Source of the DNA: Tenacibaculum sp. 190130A14a
GTDB taxonomy: Bacteria > Bacteroidota > Bacteroidia > Flavobacteriales > Flavobacteriaceae
Direction of reading: 5' to 3'
DNA length: 64,000 bases
Assembly (NCBI RefSeq): GCF_964048965.1
Contig: NZ_OZ040189.1
Coordinates: 2,542,001 to 2,606,000 of the forward strand
The notes under the pieces were generated by a model, which did no database searches, had not been told where the DNA came from, and worked only from the letters and a program-made list of their open reading frames with translations. The position numbers and the translations under genes are program-made. Within the stretch, counting starts at the first letter, position 1; each line of letters opens with the position of its first letter. Shown one piece after another: positions 8,437-17,158 of the stretch.

Positions 8437-9558
8437 TTGAAACACAACAACCATAAGAAGTATCACTTGCTGTCTATAGAAATTTCACTATTACAAATTG
8501 TTTCATTAGTAGCTATTGTACATTATTTTGTACTCAGCTTGGTCATTCTATTTTCGAAATTTTTTAAAAGTTCTACCAATAATTACCTGGGATATACCTT
8601 ATTTATTATTGCTTTAGTAGGGATGAATAATTGGTTTTGGGATCGCGGAAGTGACCCTACACTTCTTCAATGGTTCGATCTTGCACTTTGGCAATTCTTG
8701 TATCCAACTACCTTACTTATCTTTTTTTATAAATCTTCTCAAAATCCCCTAAAAAAGGCAATAAACATCCAACTACTCTACCTTCCTTTTATCATATTAA
8801 GTAGCTGTAATATATATATTTCTTTAGCAAGGGTTTTCAATTGGTATACGCTTCCAGAAATCATTCAAAGCAACGTTGGATTATTTTATAGAGGTATCAG
8901 TTTGCTCTCTATATTGTTTCCCTTTTTTACGATCATTTTGTCTTATCAATTTGTAAAAAATTCTAAAGACATTCCGAGCAAAAAATGGTTATTATATCTG
9001 TGGATGTTTTTATCTGTTTTAGAAGTCTTCGGTATTGTTTTAGAAGGACATCGTTTTCTCTTTTCAGAAAAACTACCTCTTACTTATTTATGGACAATAG
9101 GTTCGCTGTTTTTATATTGGTTTGTATACCAAGGATTGTATCAATTTAAACTTTCCAACGATCGATATGCAATTAAAACCAAAGAACGAAAAGTAGTTGT
9201 TAAATCAGAAAAATCTCTTGCCAATCAACACTCCTATTTTTCTAAACTGTTGTTTTTATTAGAACAAGAAAAAATTCATCATGATGCTAGTTTAAGTAGA
9301 GATCGTGTTGCGGAACAATTGGGTATTAGTAGCGGATATCTATTACAAGTAATCAAAGAAAATGCTGGATTAAGTTTTTCAGAATTTATAAATTCTTATC
9401 GCATCAAAGATGTAAAGGCAATGTTAAAAGATCCTAGTTTTGACAAGTACAGTTTACTATCTATTGGCTTAGAATGTGGATTCAATTCTAAAACTTCATT
9501 TTATACTAATTTTAAAAAAGAAACAGGACTTACTCCAAAAGAATTTAAGTACAAATAG
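8437..9558 (+). CDS. Membrane-anchored AraC-family transcriptional regulator
   Basis: About 370 aa. Residues ~15-235 contain seven hydrophobic segments, and the C-terminal ~110 residues form an AraC helix-turn-helix pair (RVAEQLGISSGYLLQVIKE, then LECGFNSKTSFYTNFKKETG and TPKEFK). This 7TM-AraC architecture is common in Bacteroidota. The start is uncertain: the longest frame begins at TTG 8437, but that TTG is the end of a TATCTTTG promoter-like box (8432-8439), so a later start such as TTG 8467 is more plausible; no ATG occurs before residue 69. It precedes an amidohydrolase gene by 84 bases and may regulate it. Confidence 0.82.
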   Translation: MKHNNHKKYHLLSIEISLLQIVSLVAIVHYFVLSLVILFSKFFKSSTNNYLGYTLFIIALVGMNNWFWDRGSDPTLLQWFDLALWQFLYPTTLLIFFYKSSQNPLKKAINIQLLYLPFIILSSCNIYISLARVFNWYTLPEIIQSNVGLFYRGISLLSILFPFFTIILSYQFVKNSKDIPSKKWLLYLWMFLSVLEVFGIVLEGHRFLFSEKLPLTYLWTIGSLFLYWFVYQGLYQFKLSNDRYAIKTKERKVVVKSEKSLANQHSYFSKLLFLLEQEKIHHDASLSRDRVAEQLGISSGYLLQVIKENAGLSFSEFINSYRIKDVKAMLKDPSFDKYSLLSIGLECGFNSKTSFYTNFKKETGLTPKEFKYK

Positions 9559-9612
9559 GTTCTATTTTCGGTTCTATTTCGTATTCCGAACTCCTGTACC
9601 TCTTATATAGCC

Positions 9613-9620
9613 TAGGTTTG
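9613..9620 (+). promoter_or_regulatory. Bacteroidota-type -7 element upstream of the amidohydrolase
   Basis: TAGGTTTG matches TAnnTTTG, 22 bases before the ATG at 9643. No clear -33 box at the usual distance. Confidence 0.4.
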
Positions 9621-9642
9621 CCAAAAATTAAAATCAAACATC

Positions 9643-10965
9643 ATGCAAACACGTACAGGCCTTTTGTCCTTTCTTTTTTTATGTATTAGCACCTTAGGTT
9701 TTACCCAATCAAAGACCTTTTCTTTTGAAAATGTTCATGTAATTCCCATGGATAGAGACACCGTTCTGCACAATAAAAGGGTCATTATTCAAGATGGAAA
9801 AATACATAGCATCGAATCTGCTTTGCACCCCGCAAGTATTCCGATAGACCAAGTGATTCCTGCTACCGGTAAATACTTAATGCCAGGATTGGCAGAAACA
9901 CATTATCACTTACAAAACAATATTCAAAATGAATTCAAATTATTAATCGCCAACGGAATTACATCCGCAAGAAATATGGCAGAATATCCAGGACAAGATC
10001 AAATAACTATTCGAAATCAAGTTCATAAAAACACCTATTTAGCACCTCATTATTACACTGCAGGTCCTTATCTAATGCGAAAAGATTTTCGAAATGAAAA
10101 TTCGGTAGACTCTATCATTCAACATCATCTTACCAAAGGCTACGATTACTTAAAATTAGCAGACAATCTTCCGAAAGCAACTTATGTAAAATTACTAGCG
10201 GCTGCCCAGAAAAACGAAATTGATGTTATCGGACATGGACAACGTGATTTACCTTTAGAGTTTTCTTTGCGAATGAAATCTATCGCCCATGTAGAGGAGT
10301 TTTTAAATATTTTTCCAAAAAAGGTACTGGTTTCTACTCCCCTATTAAACCAAGCAGCACAACAAGTTAAAACTAGCGGTGTTTATGTATCTCCTACGTT
10401 AGGTATTTTCGAAATGATTAGTAAATATGCTAGTAAAGATGAAACAAAAGTTTTACATCAAAATCCGAATTTGAAATACCTTCCTAAAAACTATCTAGAT
10501 TATTGGACCTCCGATGAGATTAACTACCGTAGTTTACCATGGTTTACAGAACCAACCTCTTTAAAACGATTGGCAAAAGAATTGCAATGGCAGCAAAAAT
10601 TCACATTAATTCTACACCAAAATGGCGTTCCTCTAATGGCAGGTAGCGATACTTATGGATTGTTTCTTCCTGGTTTTTCACTACATCATGAACTTGAACT
10701 AATTCATAATTCTGGACTTTCCACTTATGAAACTTTAAAAACAGCTACAGTTGTACCCGCTAGATATTTTAAAGCATTCTCTCAAAGCGGAACCATTAAC
10801 GAAGGAAAACTTGCCGATGTAGTGTTGTTAGACAAAAATCCTTTAGAAAACATACAACATACTCGAACCATTTTAGGCGTAATGCTTAAAGGTAAATGGA
10901 TGAATAGAAAAAAGTTAGATGCTTATTTATTGGAAGTAGCAGAATCGTATCAAACAAAAAAATAG
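9643..10965 (+). CDS. Exported amidohydrolase-family protein
   Basis: 440 aa with a signal peptide (residues 1-21, ending LGFTQ). It belongs to the metal-dependent amidohydrolase superfamily of the imidazolonepropionase/prolidase-like type. Visible are a beta-rich N-terminal lip, the metal-binding HxH (His87 and His89 in AETHYHL), His in IGHGQRD, a further His in AHVEEF, and the catalytic-site Asp in MAGSDTYG near residue 335. The C-terminus has the usual GKLADVVLLDKNPL strand. The substrate cannot be predicted; secreted relatives act on peptides or cyclic amides. It stands downstream of the AraC regulator. Confidence 0.85.
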   Translation: MQTRTGLLSFLFLCISTLGFTQSKTFSFENVHVIPMDRDTVLHNKRVIIQDGKIHSIESALHPASIPIDQVIPATGKYLMPGLAETHYHLQNNIQNEFKLLIANGITSARNMAEYPGQDQITIRNQVHKNTYLAPHYYTAGPYLMRKDFRNENSVDSIIQHHLTKGYDYLKLADNLPKATYVKLLAAAQKNEIDVIGHGQRDLPLEFSLRMKSIAHVEEFLNIFPKKVLVSTPLLNQAAQQVKTSGVYVSPTLGIFEMISKYASKDETKVLHQNPNLKYLPKNYLDYWTSDEINYRSLPWFTEPTSLKRLAKELQWQQKFTLILHQNGVPLMAGSDTYGLFLPGFSLHHELELIHNSGLSTYETLKTATVVPARYFKAFSQSGTINEGKLADVVLLDKNPLENIQHTRTILGVMLKGKWMNRKKLDAYLLEVAESYQTKK

Positions 10966-11089
10966 ATTCATTGGAAATTATCCTTAGTTTATTTGAAAAT
11001 ATCCTTAGTTCATGAATTAGTAGTTTTTGAAGCTCGACTTCGACAGTACTTTTGATACCAGAAATAACAAACAAACGCATATATATATT

Positions 11090-11836
11090 ATGAAAAATCA
11101 ACAAAGAGAACTGGTATTTTTAAGATCTTTTGCAGTGACTGTAGGATTGGGAATTTTAGCTTTTTTATCATACTCATTTAAAAGTGGAAATCCGTTCAAT
11201 CAAAAATTTGGAACCATTGATGTAGAACGCATTAATATTATTGAAAAAGATGGCACCGTAAAAATGGTCATTACCAATGCTGATCATTTTCCGACCAAAG
11301 GAGATGCCATCAATGGAAGAATAAATCACAAGCGCAAAAAAAGAGCTGGAATGCTATTTTTTAACGAAGACGGTATGGAATGCGGTGGGTTTATTTATGA
11401 TGGTGCTAAAAACGAACAAGGGCACTCTGCTGGACTTTCTTTAACCTACGATCAATTTGATGGAGATCAAGTAATGCAATTGCTTTCCACTGATAAAAAA
11501 GTTAACGGAAAACGCTATAAATCGAACCTATTAGTTTTTAACGACCAAGGAGATCATGTAACACAACAAGGAAACAATACTTTGCAAAATGAAATTAAAG
11601 CTATTAAAGATCCGAAACTTCGTAAAGCAAAGTATGAAGAATATAAGAAAAAAGGACTGTTGTCTACACACACTCCAAGAGTTGCTTTAGGTAATTTTGT
11701 AAACAACAAGGGTTTGTATTTATTTGATGATAACGGAAAACCAAGAGCGCTCTTTTGTATAGACGAAAACAATAAAGTAAAACTAGAAACTTATGATGAA
11801 AAAGGAAATGTTTTAAACTCTTGGCCAACAAAATAA
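11090..11836 (+). CDS. Membrane-anchored hypothetical protein
   Basis: 248 aa from ATG 11090 (an upstream in-frame ATG at 11027 adds 21 unlikely residues). One hydrophobic segment at residues ~12-30 anchors a soluble, probably periplasmic domain. The domain starts with a strand-rich motif (ERINIIEKDGTVKMVITN), has a Gly-rich middle (KKRAGMLFFNEDGMECGGF) and repeats a similar pattern near the C-terminus (PRVALGNFVNNKGLYLFDDNGKPR), suggesting an internal duplication of a beta motif. No enzyme signature recognised. It ends at a strong terminator (11846-11888). Confidence 0.7.
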   Translation: MKNQQRELVFLRSFAVTVGLGILAFLSYSFKSGNPFNQKFGTIDVERINIIEKDGTVKMVITNADHFPTKGDAINGRINHKRKKRAGMLFFNEDGMECGGFIYDGAKNEQGHSAGLSLTYDQFDGDQVMQLLSTDKKVNGKRYKSNLLVFNDQGDHVTQQGNNTLQNEIKAIKDPKLRKAKYEEYKKKGLLSTHTPRVALGNFVNNKGLYLFDDNGKPRALFCIDENNKVKLETYDEKGNVLNSWPTK

Positions 11837-11845
11837 CCTTAATTA

Positions 11846-11888
11846 GCAATTGTAACATACCAAAAGTATGTTGCAATTGTTTATTTTT
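11846..11888 (+). terminator. Rho-independent terminator
   Basis: 14-bp stem, CAATTGTAACATAC with GTATGTTGCAATTG (one wobble pair), small loop, followed by TTTATTTTT. Confidence 0.85.
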
Positions 11889-11896
11889 ACTCGCCT

Positions 11897-12946
11897 ATGA
11901 AAACTAGTATTCAATACATACGTAAGCACCTATTCTTCTTTTTATTTTTATTTATGTTTTGCTGGCTCTTGAGTCTTAAAAACAAAATAAGAGTTGCTGA
12001 TGGTTCTTGGGACAATTTTCACTTTCACCCAGATGCGCCTTTTTGGATGTTCTTTGGTGGACTTATTATCTTTTTTTTTATCGATTTTATTAAACGAAAA
12101 GTAGAAAAAAAACATCCTATACAAACACCGCTATTAAAAAATTATTTTTTGTATTTCGGATTCGGATTCGTTGCCTATATGCTCTATCAAAATATATTAG
12201 GACTTCTTATTTCTTATGCCTTTAACAATATTGAAAAGAACTACGGATCATCTTATCTTATTATAAATAACAATATCAATGAAGCTTTAGACTTTATAAT
12301 GTTTGGCGGATTTTCTCTAGCTTATCTTTATTTTCAAGATGGTAAATCCTATAAAAAACAATTAAGCGAATTGCAAATTAGTGATGCAAAAAGCAAAATT
12401 CAACAATTGCAAAATCAACTGAATCCCCATTTTTTATTCAATAATTTGAATGTCTTAGATCAATTAATTTTTGAAGATGCTATGAAAGCGTCTTCCTTTT
12501 TAAGTCGATTTTCAGAAGTATATCGTTTCTCTCTTATAAATGCAAACAAAGAACTAATTCCAATACAAGAAGAATTGCTGTTTACTGAGAACTACTTTAA
12601 ATTGATGGATGAAAAGTATCAAGGTTACTATCAACTACATATTGATGATACTATTAGAAAACTACCGACCATTGTACCTCCTTTTTGTTTACAAATACTG
12701 ATAGAAAATGCCATTTTGCACAACTTAGGCACCAAAGAAAAACCAGTAGCAATTCATATGAGTTATAAAGATGGAATACAAATTAGCAATAATAAAATTG
12801 CTTTAAATAGAAAGAAAAAAGGAAATGGTGTAGCCTTAAAAAACTTAAATGAACAATTTTTATTACTAAGTGAACAAAACATAGTAATTTTTGAAACTTT
12901 AGATACTTTTACTGTTACCCTACCTCTTATTAAAACTGTAGCCTAA
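11897..12946 (+). CDS. LytS-type sensor histidine kinase
   Basis: 349 aa. Four hydrophobic segments (about 12-27, 50-65, 83-107, 132-146), then the His_kinase domain with LNPHFLFNNL (His178), the N-box ILIENAILHN and a short G-region KKGNGVALKNLN. The ATP lid is reduced compared with classical kinases, as usual in this family. Its stop codon overlaps the ATG of the LytTR regulator by one base (TAATG), so translation is coupled. Second of the LytS/LytTR pairs in the window. Confidence 0.85.
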   Translation: MKTSIQYIRKHLFFFLFLFMFCWLLSLKNKIRVADGSWDNFHFHPDAPFWMFFGGLIIFFFIDFIKRKVEKKHPIQTPLLKNYFLYFGFGFVAYMLYQNILGLLISYAFNNIEKNYGSSYLIINNNINEALDFIMFGGFSLAYLYFQDGKSYKKQLSELQISDAKSKIQQLQNQLNPHFLFNNLNVLDQLIFEDAMKASSFLSRFSEVYRFSLINANKELIPIQEELLFTENYFKLMDEKYQGYYQLHIDDTIRKLPTIVPPFCLQILIENAILHNLGTKEKPVAIHMSYKDGIQISNNKIALNRKKKGNGVALKNLNEQFLLLSEQNIVIFETLDTFTVTLPLIKTVA

Positions 12947-13722
12947 TGATTAGAATAGTTATTGTTGAAGACGAAGCTCCTGCTAGAAAAAAATTATTGA
13001 GTTATTTAAACAACTTAGATGTTCCCTATACCATTGTTGCTGAAATTGAAACAGTAGACGAGACTTTAGCTTTTTTAAAAACGAATACTGAGATTGACCT
13101 TATTTTTTCTGATATAGAATTAAGAGATGGAAACGTATTTGATGTGTATAGCAATCTTATTGTGCGAACTCCTATTATATTTACTACTGCCTATAACAAC
13201 TTTTGGATGAATGCCTTTGAAACAAATGGAATTGAATACTTGTTAAAACCATATTCATTTGAACGTTTTGAAAAAGCTTGGAGCAAATTCAATAATTTAA
13301 AAGAAAATCTACAGCAAAATCAATTAGCAATTTTTAAACAACTAGACACTTATTTTCAACAAAAAGCTCCCCCTACAAAAATCTATAAAGAATTTATATC
13401 GGTAAAATCTACTAGTGGTATTTACTTCCTAAAAACAATCGATATTAAATATATCAAATCTGAAGAAGGAGTACTATTAGCTTTTGATAATGCTAACAAA
13501 AAACATTTACTAAATCAGAATTCGCTCATTACTATCCAGGAATTCTTAGACCCAGATGTGTTTTTTAAAATAAATCGAGGAGAATTAGTAAATAAACAGT
13601 ATGTTGAGCGTATTAATCGCTATACCAAAAATACGGTAGCAATTCAATTAAAAGAACAAGAAACCATATTAAAAACAAGCCAAACTACCACAGCTGCTTT
13701 TAATAGTTGGATGGGAGTATAA
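12946..13722 (+). CDS. LytTR response regulator
   Basis: 258 aa. The receiver domain has acidic residues E8-D9-E10 and phosphoacceptor Asp56 in LIFSDIEL, and Lys in LLKPYSF. After a ~25-residue helical linker, the LytTR DNA-binding domain occupies about residues 150-258 (ISVKSTSGIYFLKT, FFKINRGELVNKQYV). Translationally coupled to the LytS kinase upstream. A small XRE-type membrane protein follows after 17 bases and may belong to the same transcript. Confidence 0.88.
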   Translation: MIRIVIVEDEAPARKKLLSYLNNLDVPYTIVAEIETVDETLAFLKTNTEIDLIFSDIELRDGNVFDVYSNLIVRTPIIFTTAYNNFWMNAFETNGIEYLLKPYSFERFEKAWSKFNNLKENLQQNQLAIFKQLDTYFQQKAPPTKIYKEFISVKSTSGIYFLKTIDIKYIKSEEGVLLAFDNANKKHLLNQNSLITIQEFLDPDVFFKINRGELVNKQYVERINRYTKNTVAIQLKEQETILKTSQTTTAAFNSWMGV

Positions 13723-13739
13723 ATTATTGATCTATAAAA

Positions 13740-14288
13740 ATGGTGAAACTAACTATACACAGAGAGCAACAACATTTAACACAAGAAGAATTGGCCAAAA
13801 AAGCTAATATTTCTGTAAGAACCATACAACGTATAGAAGCAGGTGCTACTCCAAAAGGCTATACCTTAAAAGCATTAGCTACTGCTTTAGAAATAGAAGA
13901 AAAAGAGCTATTAGAAACTGCTGAAACCTCTAAAATTAATACCCCAGTACTTATAACTATTATTAACCTTTCTTCTTTACTATTTGTATTTCTTCCACCT
14001 TTAAACTTTATGGTTCCTTTAATTATCCGATTGATAAAAAAAGAACATTCTCTCTTAAGTAAGAATATAACCACCATACAAACACTTTATGCAATTGGAA
14101 TGATTTTATTTTTCATTATTAGCAATATGATAAACTTCTTATTTGATATGGATTTTTGGTGGATTCAATTTTCGCAAGCTTTTATGCTTCTCATTATACT
14201 TAGTAATCTTTTTATTATTCTAAGAAACACCGTTTCTCTTAATAAAAACCAACAATTATACTTTAAGTTTAATTTCTATCTCTTTTAA
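13740..14288 (+). CDS. XRE-family HTH protein with C-terminal membrane segments
   Basis: 182 aa. The N-terminal ~60 residues are a classical XRE helix-turn-helix (LTQEELAKKANISVRTIQRIEAG), followed by a short acidic linker and three or four hydrophobic segments (about 68-85, 105-125, 135-155). DNA-binding proteins with membrane segments of this sort occur widely in Flavobacteriia; the signal is unknown. It lies 17 bases after the LytTR regulator and could be the third gene of that operon. Confidence 0.8.
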   Translation: MVKLTIHREQQHLTQEELAKKANISVRTIQRIEAGATPKGYTLKALATALEIEEKELLETAETSKINTPVLITIINLSSLLFVFLPPLNFMVPLIIRLIKKEHSLLSKNITTIQTLYAIGMILFFIISNMINFLFDMDFWWIQFSQAFMLLIILSNLFIILRNTVSLNKNQQLYFKFNFYLF

Positions 14289-14394
14289 TCAAAACTTCAG
14301 TATTTACGCATAATTGTCGGCTTTTTGGCGTGTTCTGTCGTCCTTTTTTTTCTATAGATTATCAGAGTTTTGCCTCTGAAATTAATTTAAAAAA

Positions 14395-16026
14395 ATGAGC
14401 AGAAATTTATTCTTAACAGCATCCTTATTTATAATCACATCAGTCCTTTTCGGGCAAATAAGTAATCAACAATTATATCAAATAGATAGTTTATTTAATC
14501 AATGGAATGCTAAAAACCATCCTGGAGGTAGTATTGCTATTTCACAAAGTAACAAACTCATTTTTTCAAAGGCTTACGGACTTGCTAGTATAGAATACAA
14601 TCGACCTAATACTACACAAACCATTTTTAATACTGGTTCTATTGCAAAACAATTTACTGCCATGGTAATAGTGTTACTTCAAGAGCAAAACAAACTTTCC
14701 GTAAAAGACAATATCAAAAAATATATTCCAGAGCTTTCTAATTTTCCTTATGATATTACCATAGAACAACTACTTCTACATACTAGTGGATTACGCGATA
14801 TACATGGTTTTTTTGCTTTAGCAGGTTGGAGAAATGATATAATTACAAACAAAGACCTAAATAATCTACTACCAAACCTAAGAGATGTAAATTTCCCACC
14901 AAATACGGAGTTTTCATATTCAAATATGGGCTATATGCTTTTGGTTAACATTATTGAAAATATTACAAATGAATCTTTTGAAAACTGGCTGCAGCAAGAG
15001 ATTTTTAAAAAGTTTAATATGAAACATTCCTATATAAGTAAATCTTTAGATAGCATTGTTTTTAACAAAGCTACCTCTTACAAAGGAATTTCTCCCTTTA
15101 AAAAAGCACTTCCTTATTGGGGATATGTAGGTTCTGGAAACCTATACTCTACTGCTGAAGATTTAGTCATTTGGCTACAAAACTTTAGTAACACAAAAAA
15201 AGTGTTTCAAGAACTATTAACTACGTCCAAATCGAACCCCATATATGCTTATGGATTGCGAGTTGAAACACATTTAAATAAAAAAATAATTCAACATGGT
15301 GGTGCTATCGGTGGATTTAGAAGTATTATTAGGTCATACCCAAATGATTATTTACAAATAGCCATACTATCCAACTTTACTAAAGGTGATATTTTGAATA
15401 AAATAAATCAAATCGGTGAAATAGTTTTCAATAAAAAAGAAGAAGAAACCTTACAAAAAATAGTATCTATGAAAGCTACTAGTACTATCAATGTACCAAA
15501 TAACCTCCTACTGAATTATCAGGATGTATATTGGAATGATATTGAAAAGTATGGTAGAACGATCAACTTAGAAAATAATACACTAAAATTTGTAAGAACC
15601 AATTCACAAAAAAGTAATTTAACACCTATTAATAGAAATACTTTCAGAATGCAAGATGTAGCAGCTGATGTAATAGTTACTTTTAAAGAAGATAAAATGT
15701 TTGTGAAGGTAAACGATGAACCAACACAAGTTTTCCTGCGACACCTTCCTTCAAAAATTAAGAATATTGATTCAAAAATTTATGTTGGAACCTACTATAG
15801 TAAAGAAATAGAGACTAGTTTTCAAATTAGTATAGAAGAACAAATGCTATATCTGTATCATAAAAAACATGGAAAAATCAAATTGAAAAAATTATATACC
15901 GATATTTATGAATCTCGTTGGCCTTTTAGTTGTATTGAATTTAAAAGAAACAAAAATCAGCAAATAGAAGCACTTCAAATTAGCAATGGACGTGTAAGGA
16001 ATATGCAGTTTATCAAAAAAAACTAA
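14395..16026 (+). CDS. Exported serine hydrolase (class C beta-lactamase-like)
   Basis: 543 aa with a signal peptide (1-20, ending LFGQ). All three motifs of the beta-lactamase/DD-peptidase fold are present: SxxK at Ser82-Lys85 (GSIAKQF), YSN at 175-177 and HGG at 300-302. The C-terminal ~170 residues form an extra lipocalin-like beta domain seen in related peptide esterases. Likely acts on peptides or esters in the periplasm; resistance to beta-lactams should not be assumed. It stands alone, upstream of the H-NOX locus. Confidence 0.85.
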   Translation: MSRNLFLTASLFIITSVLFGQISNQQLYQIDSLFNQWNAKNHPGGSIAISQSNKLIFSKAYGLASIEYNRPNTTQTIFNTGSIAKQFTAMVIVLLQEQNKLSVKDNIKKYIPELSNFPYDITIEQLLLHTSGLRDIHGFFALAGWRNDIITNKDLNNLLPNLRDVNFPPNTEFSYSNMGYMLLVNIIENITNESFENWLQQEIFKKFNMKHSYISKSLDSIVFNKATSYKGISPFKKALPYWGYVGSGNLYSTAEDLVIWLQNFSNTKKVFQELLTTSKSNPIYAYGLRVETHLNKKIIQHGGAIGGFRSIIRSYPNDYLQIAILSNFTKGDILNKINQIGEIVFNKKEEETLQKIVSMKATSTINVPNNLLLNYQDVYWNDIEKYGRTINLENNTLKFVRTNSQKSNLTPINRNTFRMQDVAADVIVTFKEDKMFVKVNDEPTQVFLRHLPSKIKNIDSKIYVGTYYSKEIETSFQISIEEQMLYLYHKKHGKIKLKKLYTDIYESRWPFSCIEFKRNKNQQIEALQISNGRVRNMQFIKKN

Positions 16027-16210
16027 TTTATTTTCTGTTAGCAGACTTTTTTTAACAAGAGTTTAGTTTATTAAACATTATTATAGAAAAGTATTTTACC
16101 ATTCACCGAAGAAAAACAACCATTCATCGATAGTAATTACCATTTTAACTAAACAAAAAAATTATTTCCCAAAATAATATGAATTTTAAATTGATATATT
16201 TATTTTTAAA

Positions 16211-16612
16211 ATGGAAAACCTACACATATTATTTATTGATGACGATGAGATTGAAAGATTAAAGTTCAATCGAATTTGTAAGCAGAGTGAATATACAACA
16301 ACTATAACACAAGCTGAGAACGGTGAGGAAGCACTTCAAAAAATTGAAGAAAAACTACCTCAACTGATTGTTTTAGATTTGAATATGCCTAAAATGAACG
16401 GTATCGAGTTCTTAAGTATTTTACGCAAAAATGAGCGTTTAAAATACATACCCATAGTTGTATTATCAAGTTCTGATAACCAAGACGATGTAAAAAAATG
16501 TTTCGAAATTGGTATTTCAGGGTACTTGATAAAGCCCCTTAGATACGATGATTACAAACAAACAATAACCAAATTATTGGCGTATTGGAACGTAAATAAT
16601 TTATTAATATAA
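16211..16612 (+). CDS. CheY-like single-domain response regulator
   Basis: 133 aa, receiver domain only. Acidic cluster D10-D11-D12, phosphoacceptor Asp56 in VLDLNMP, Ser in VLSSSDN and Lys in LIKPLR; no DNA-binding domain. The first gene of a tight phosphorelay run: 6 bases before H-NOX, followed by the PAS kinase, an HPt protein and a LytTR regulator. In such layouts a single-domain receiver acts as relay or phosphate sink. Confidence 0.9.
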   Translation: MENLHILFIDDDEIERLKFNRICKQSEYTTTITQAENGEEALQKIEEKLPQLIVLDLNMPKMNGIEFLSILRKNERLKYIPIVVLSSSDNQDDVKKCFEIGISGYLIKPLRYDDYKQTITKLLAYWNVNNLLI

Positions 16613-16618
16613 TAATGT

Positions 16619-17158
16619 ATGAAAGGTATTGTATTTACTGAATTTTTGGAACTTGTTGAAGATAAATTTGGTATAGAAACTGTTGAACAAATCATTAGTG
16701 ATTCAGACTTGGAGTCTAAAGGAGTCTATACTGCTGTAGAAACCTATAAGTTTACCGAAATGGTTTCTCTTTTAACCAACCTCAGTAACTTAACTAAAAT
16801 TTCTCCCAACGATTTACTAAAAGTATATGGATTACATTTTTTTGACGTATTAGTTCAAAATTATGGTAACATTTTAAAAAACTACAAAACGCCTTTAGAA
16901 TTATTAGAATCTATTGATGCTCATATTCATGTAGCAGTAAGAAAACTGTATCCAGATGCTGAGTTACCATATTTTGAAGTTGCAAAAACTTCAGACAATA
17001 CTTTGACAATGACTTATCATTCTTCGAGAGCCATGTATGCATTTGCCCATGGACTCATGGAAAAAACCTTTGAACATTACAATCAGAAAGCAACTATAAA
17101 CTACCAACTGCTAAAAGAAGACGGAACCATTGTTAAGTTTCAAATCGTAAAAGAATGA
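16619..17158 (+). CDS. H-NOX haem sensor of NO/O2
   Basis: 179 aa, close to the standard length for a stand-alone H-NOX domain. Axial haem ligand is His104 (in HIHVAVRKLYP); Pro117 of AELP follows at the expected spacing, and the haem-propionate motif YxSxR is Tyr133-Ser135-Arg137, exactly 29-33 residues after the His as in characterised members. No distal Tyr near residue 140 typical of stable O2 binders is obvious except Tyr140 in RAMYAF, so the ligand choice (NO only or O2) is open. Its stop overlaps the start of the histidine kinase by 4 bases, the classical H-NOX/kinase pairing in which ligand-bound H-NOX inhibits the kinase. Confidence 0.93.
   Translation: MKGIVFTEFLELVEDKFGIETVEQIISDSDLESKGVYTAVETYKFTEMVSLLTNLSNLTKISPNDLLKVYGLHFFDVLVQNYGNILKNYKTPLELLESIDAHIHVAVRKLYPDAELPYFEVAKTSDNTLTMTYHSSRAMYAFAHGLMEKTFEHYNQKATINYQLLKEDGTIVKFQIVKE

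Noticed and set aside
11027..11089. 21-residue extension of the membrane-anchored protein
   Set aside because: It is polar, has no homologous feel, and the ATG at 11090 gives a clean anchor segment.
14395..16026. Beta-lactamase resistance gene
   Set aside because: SxxK/YSN/HGG motifs are shared by many peptidases and esterases, and the added C-terminal domain argues against a true beta-lactamase.
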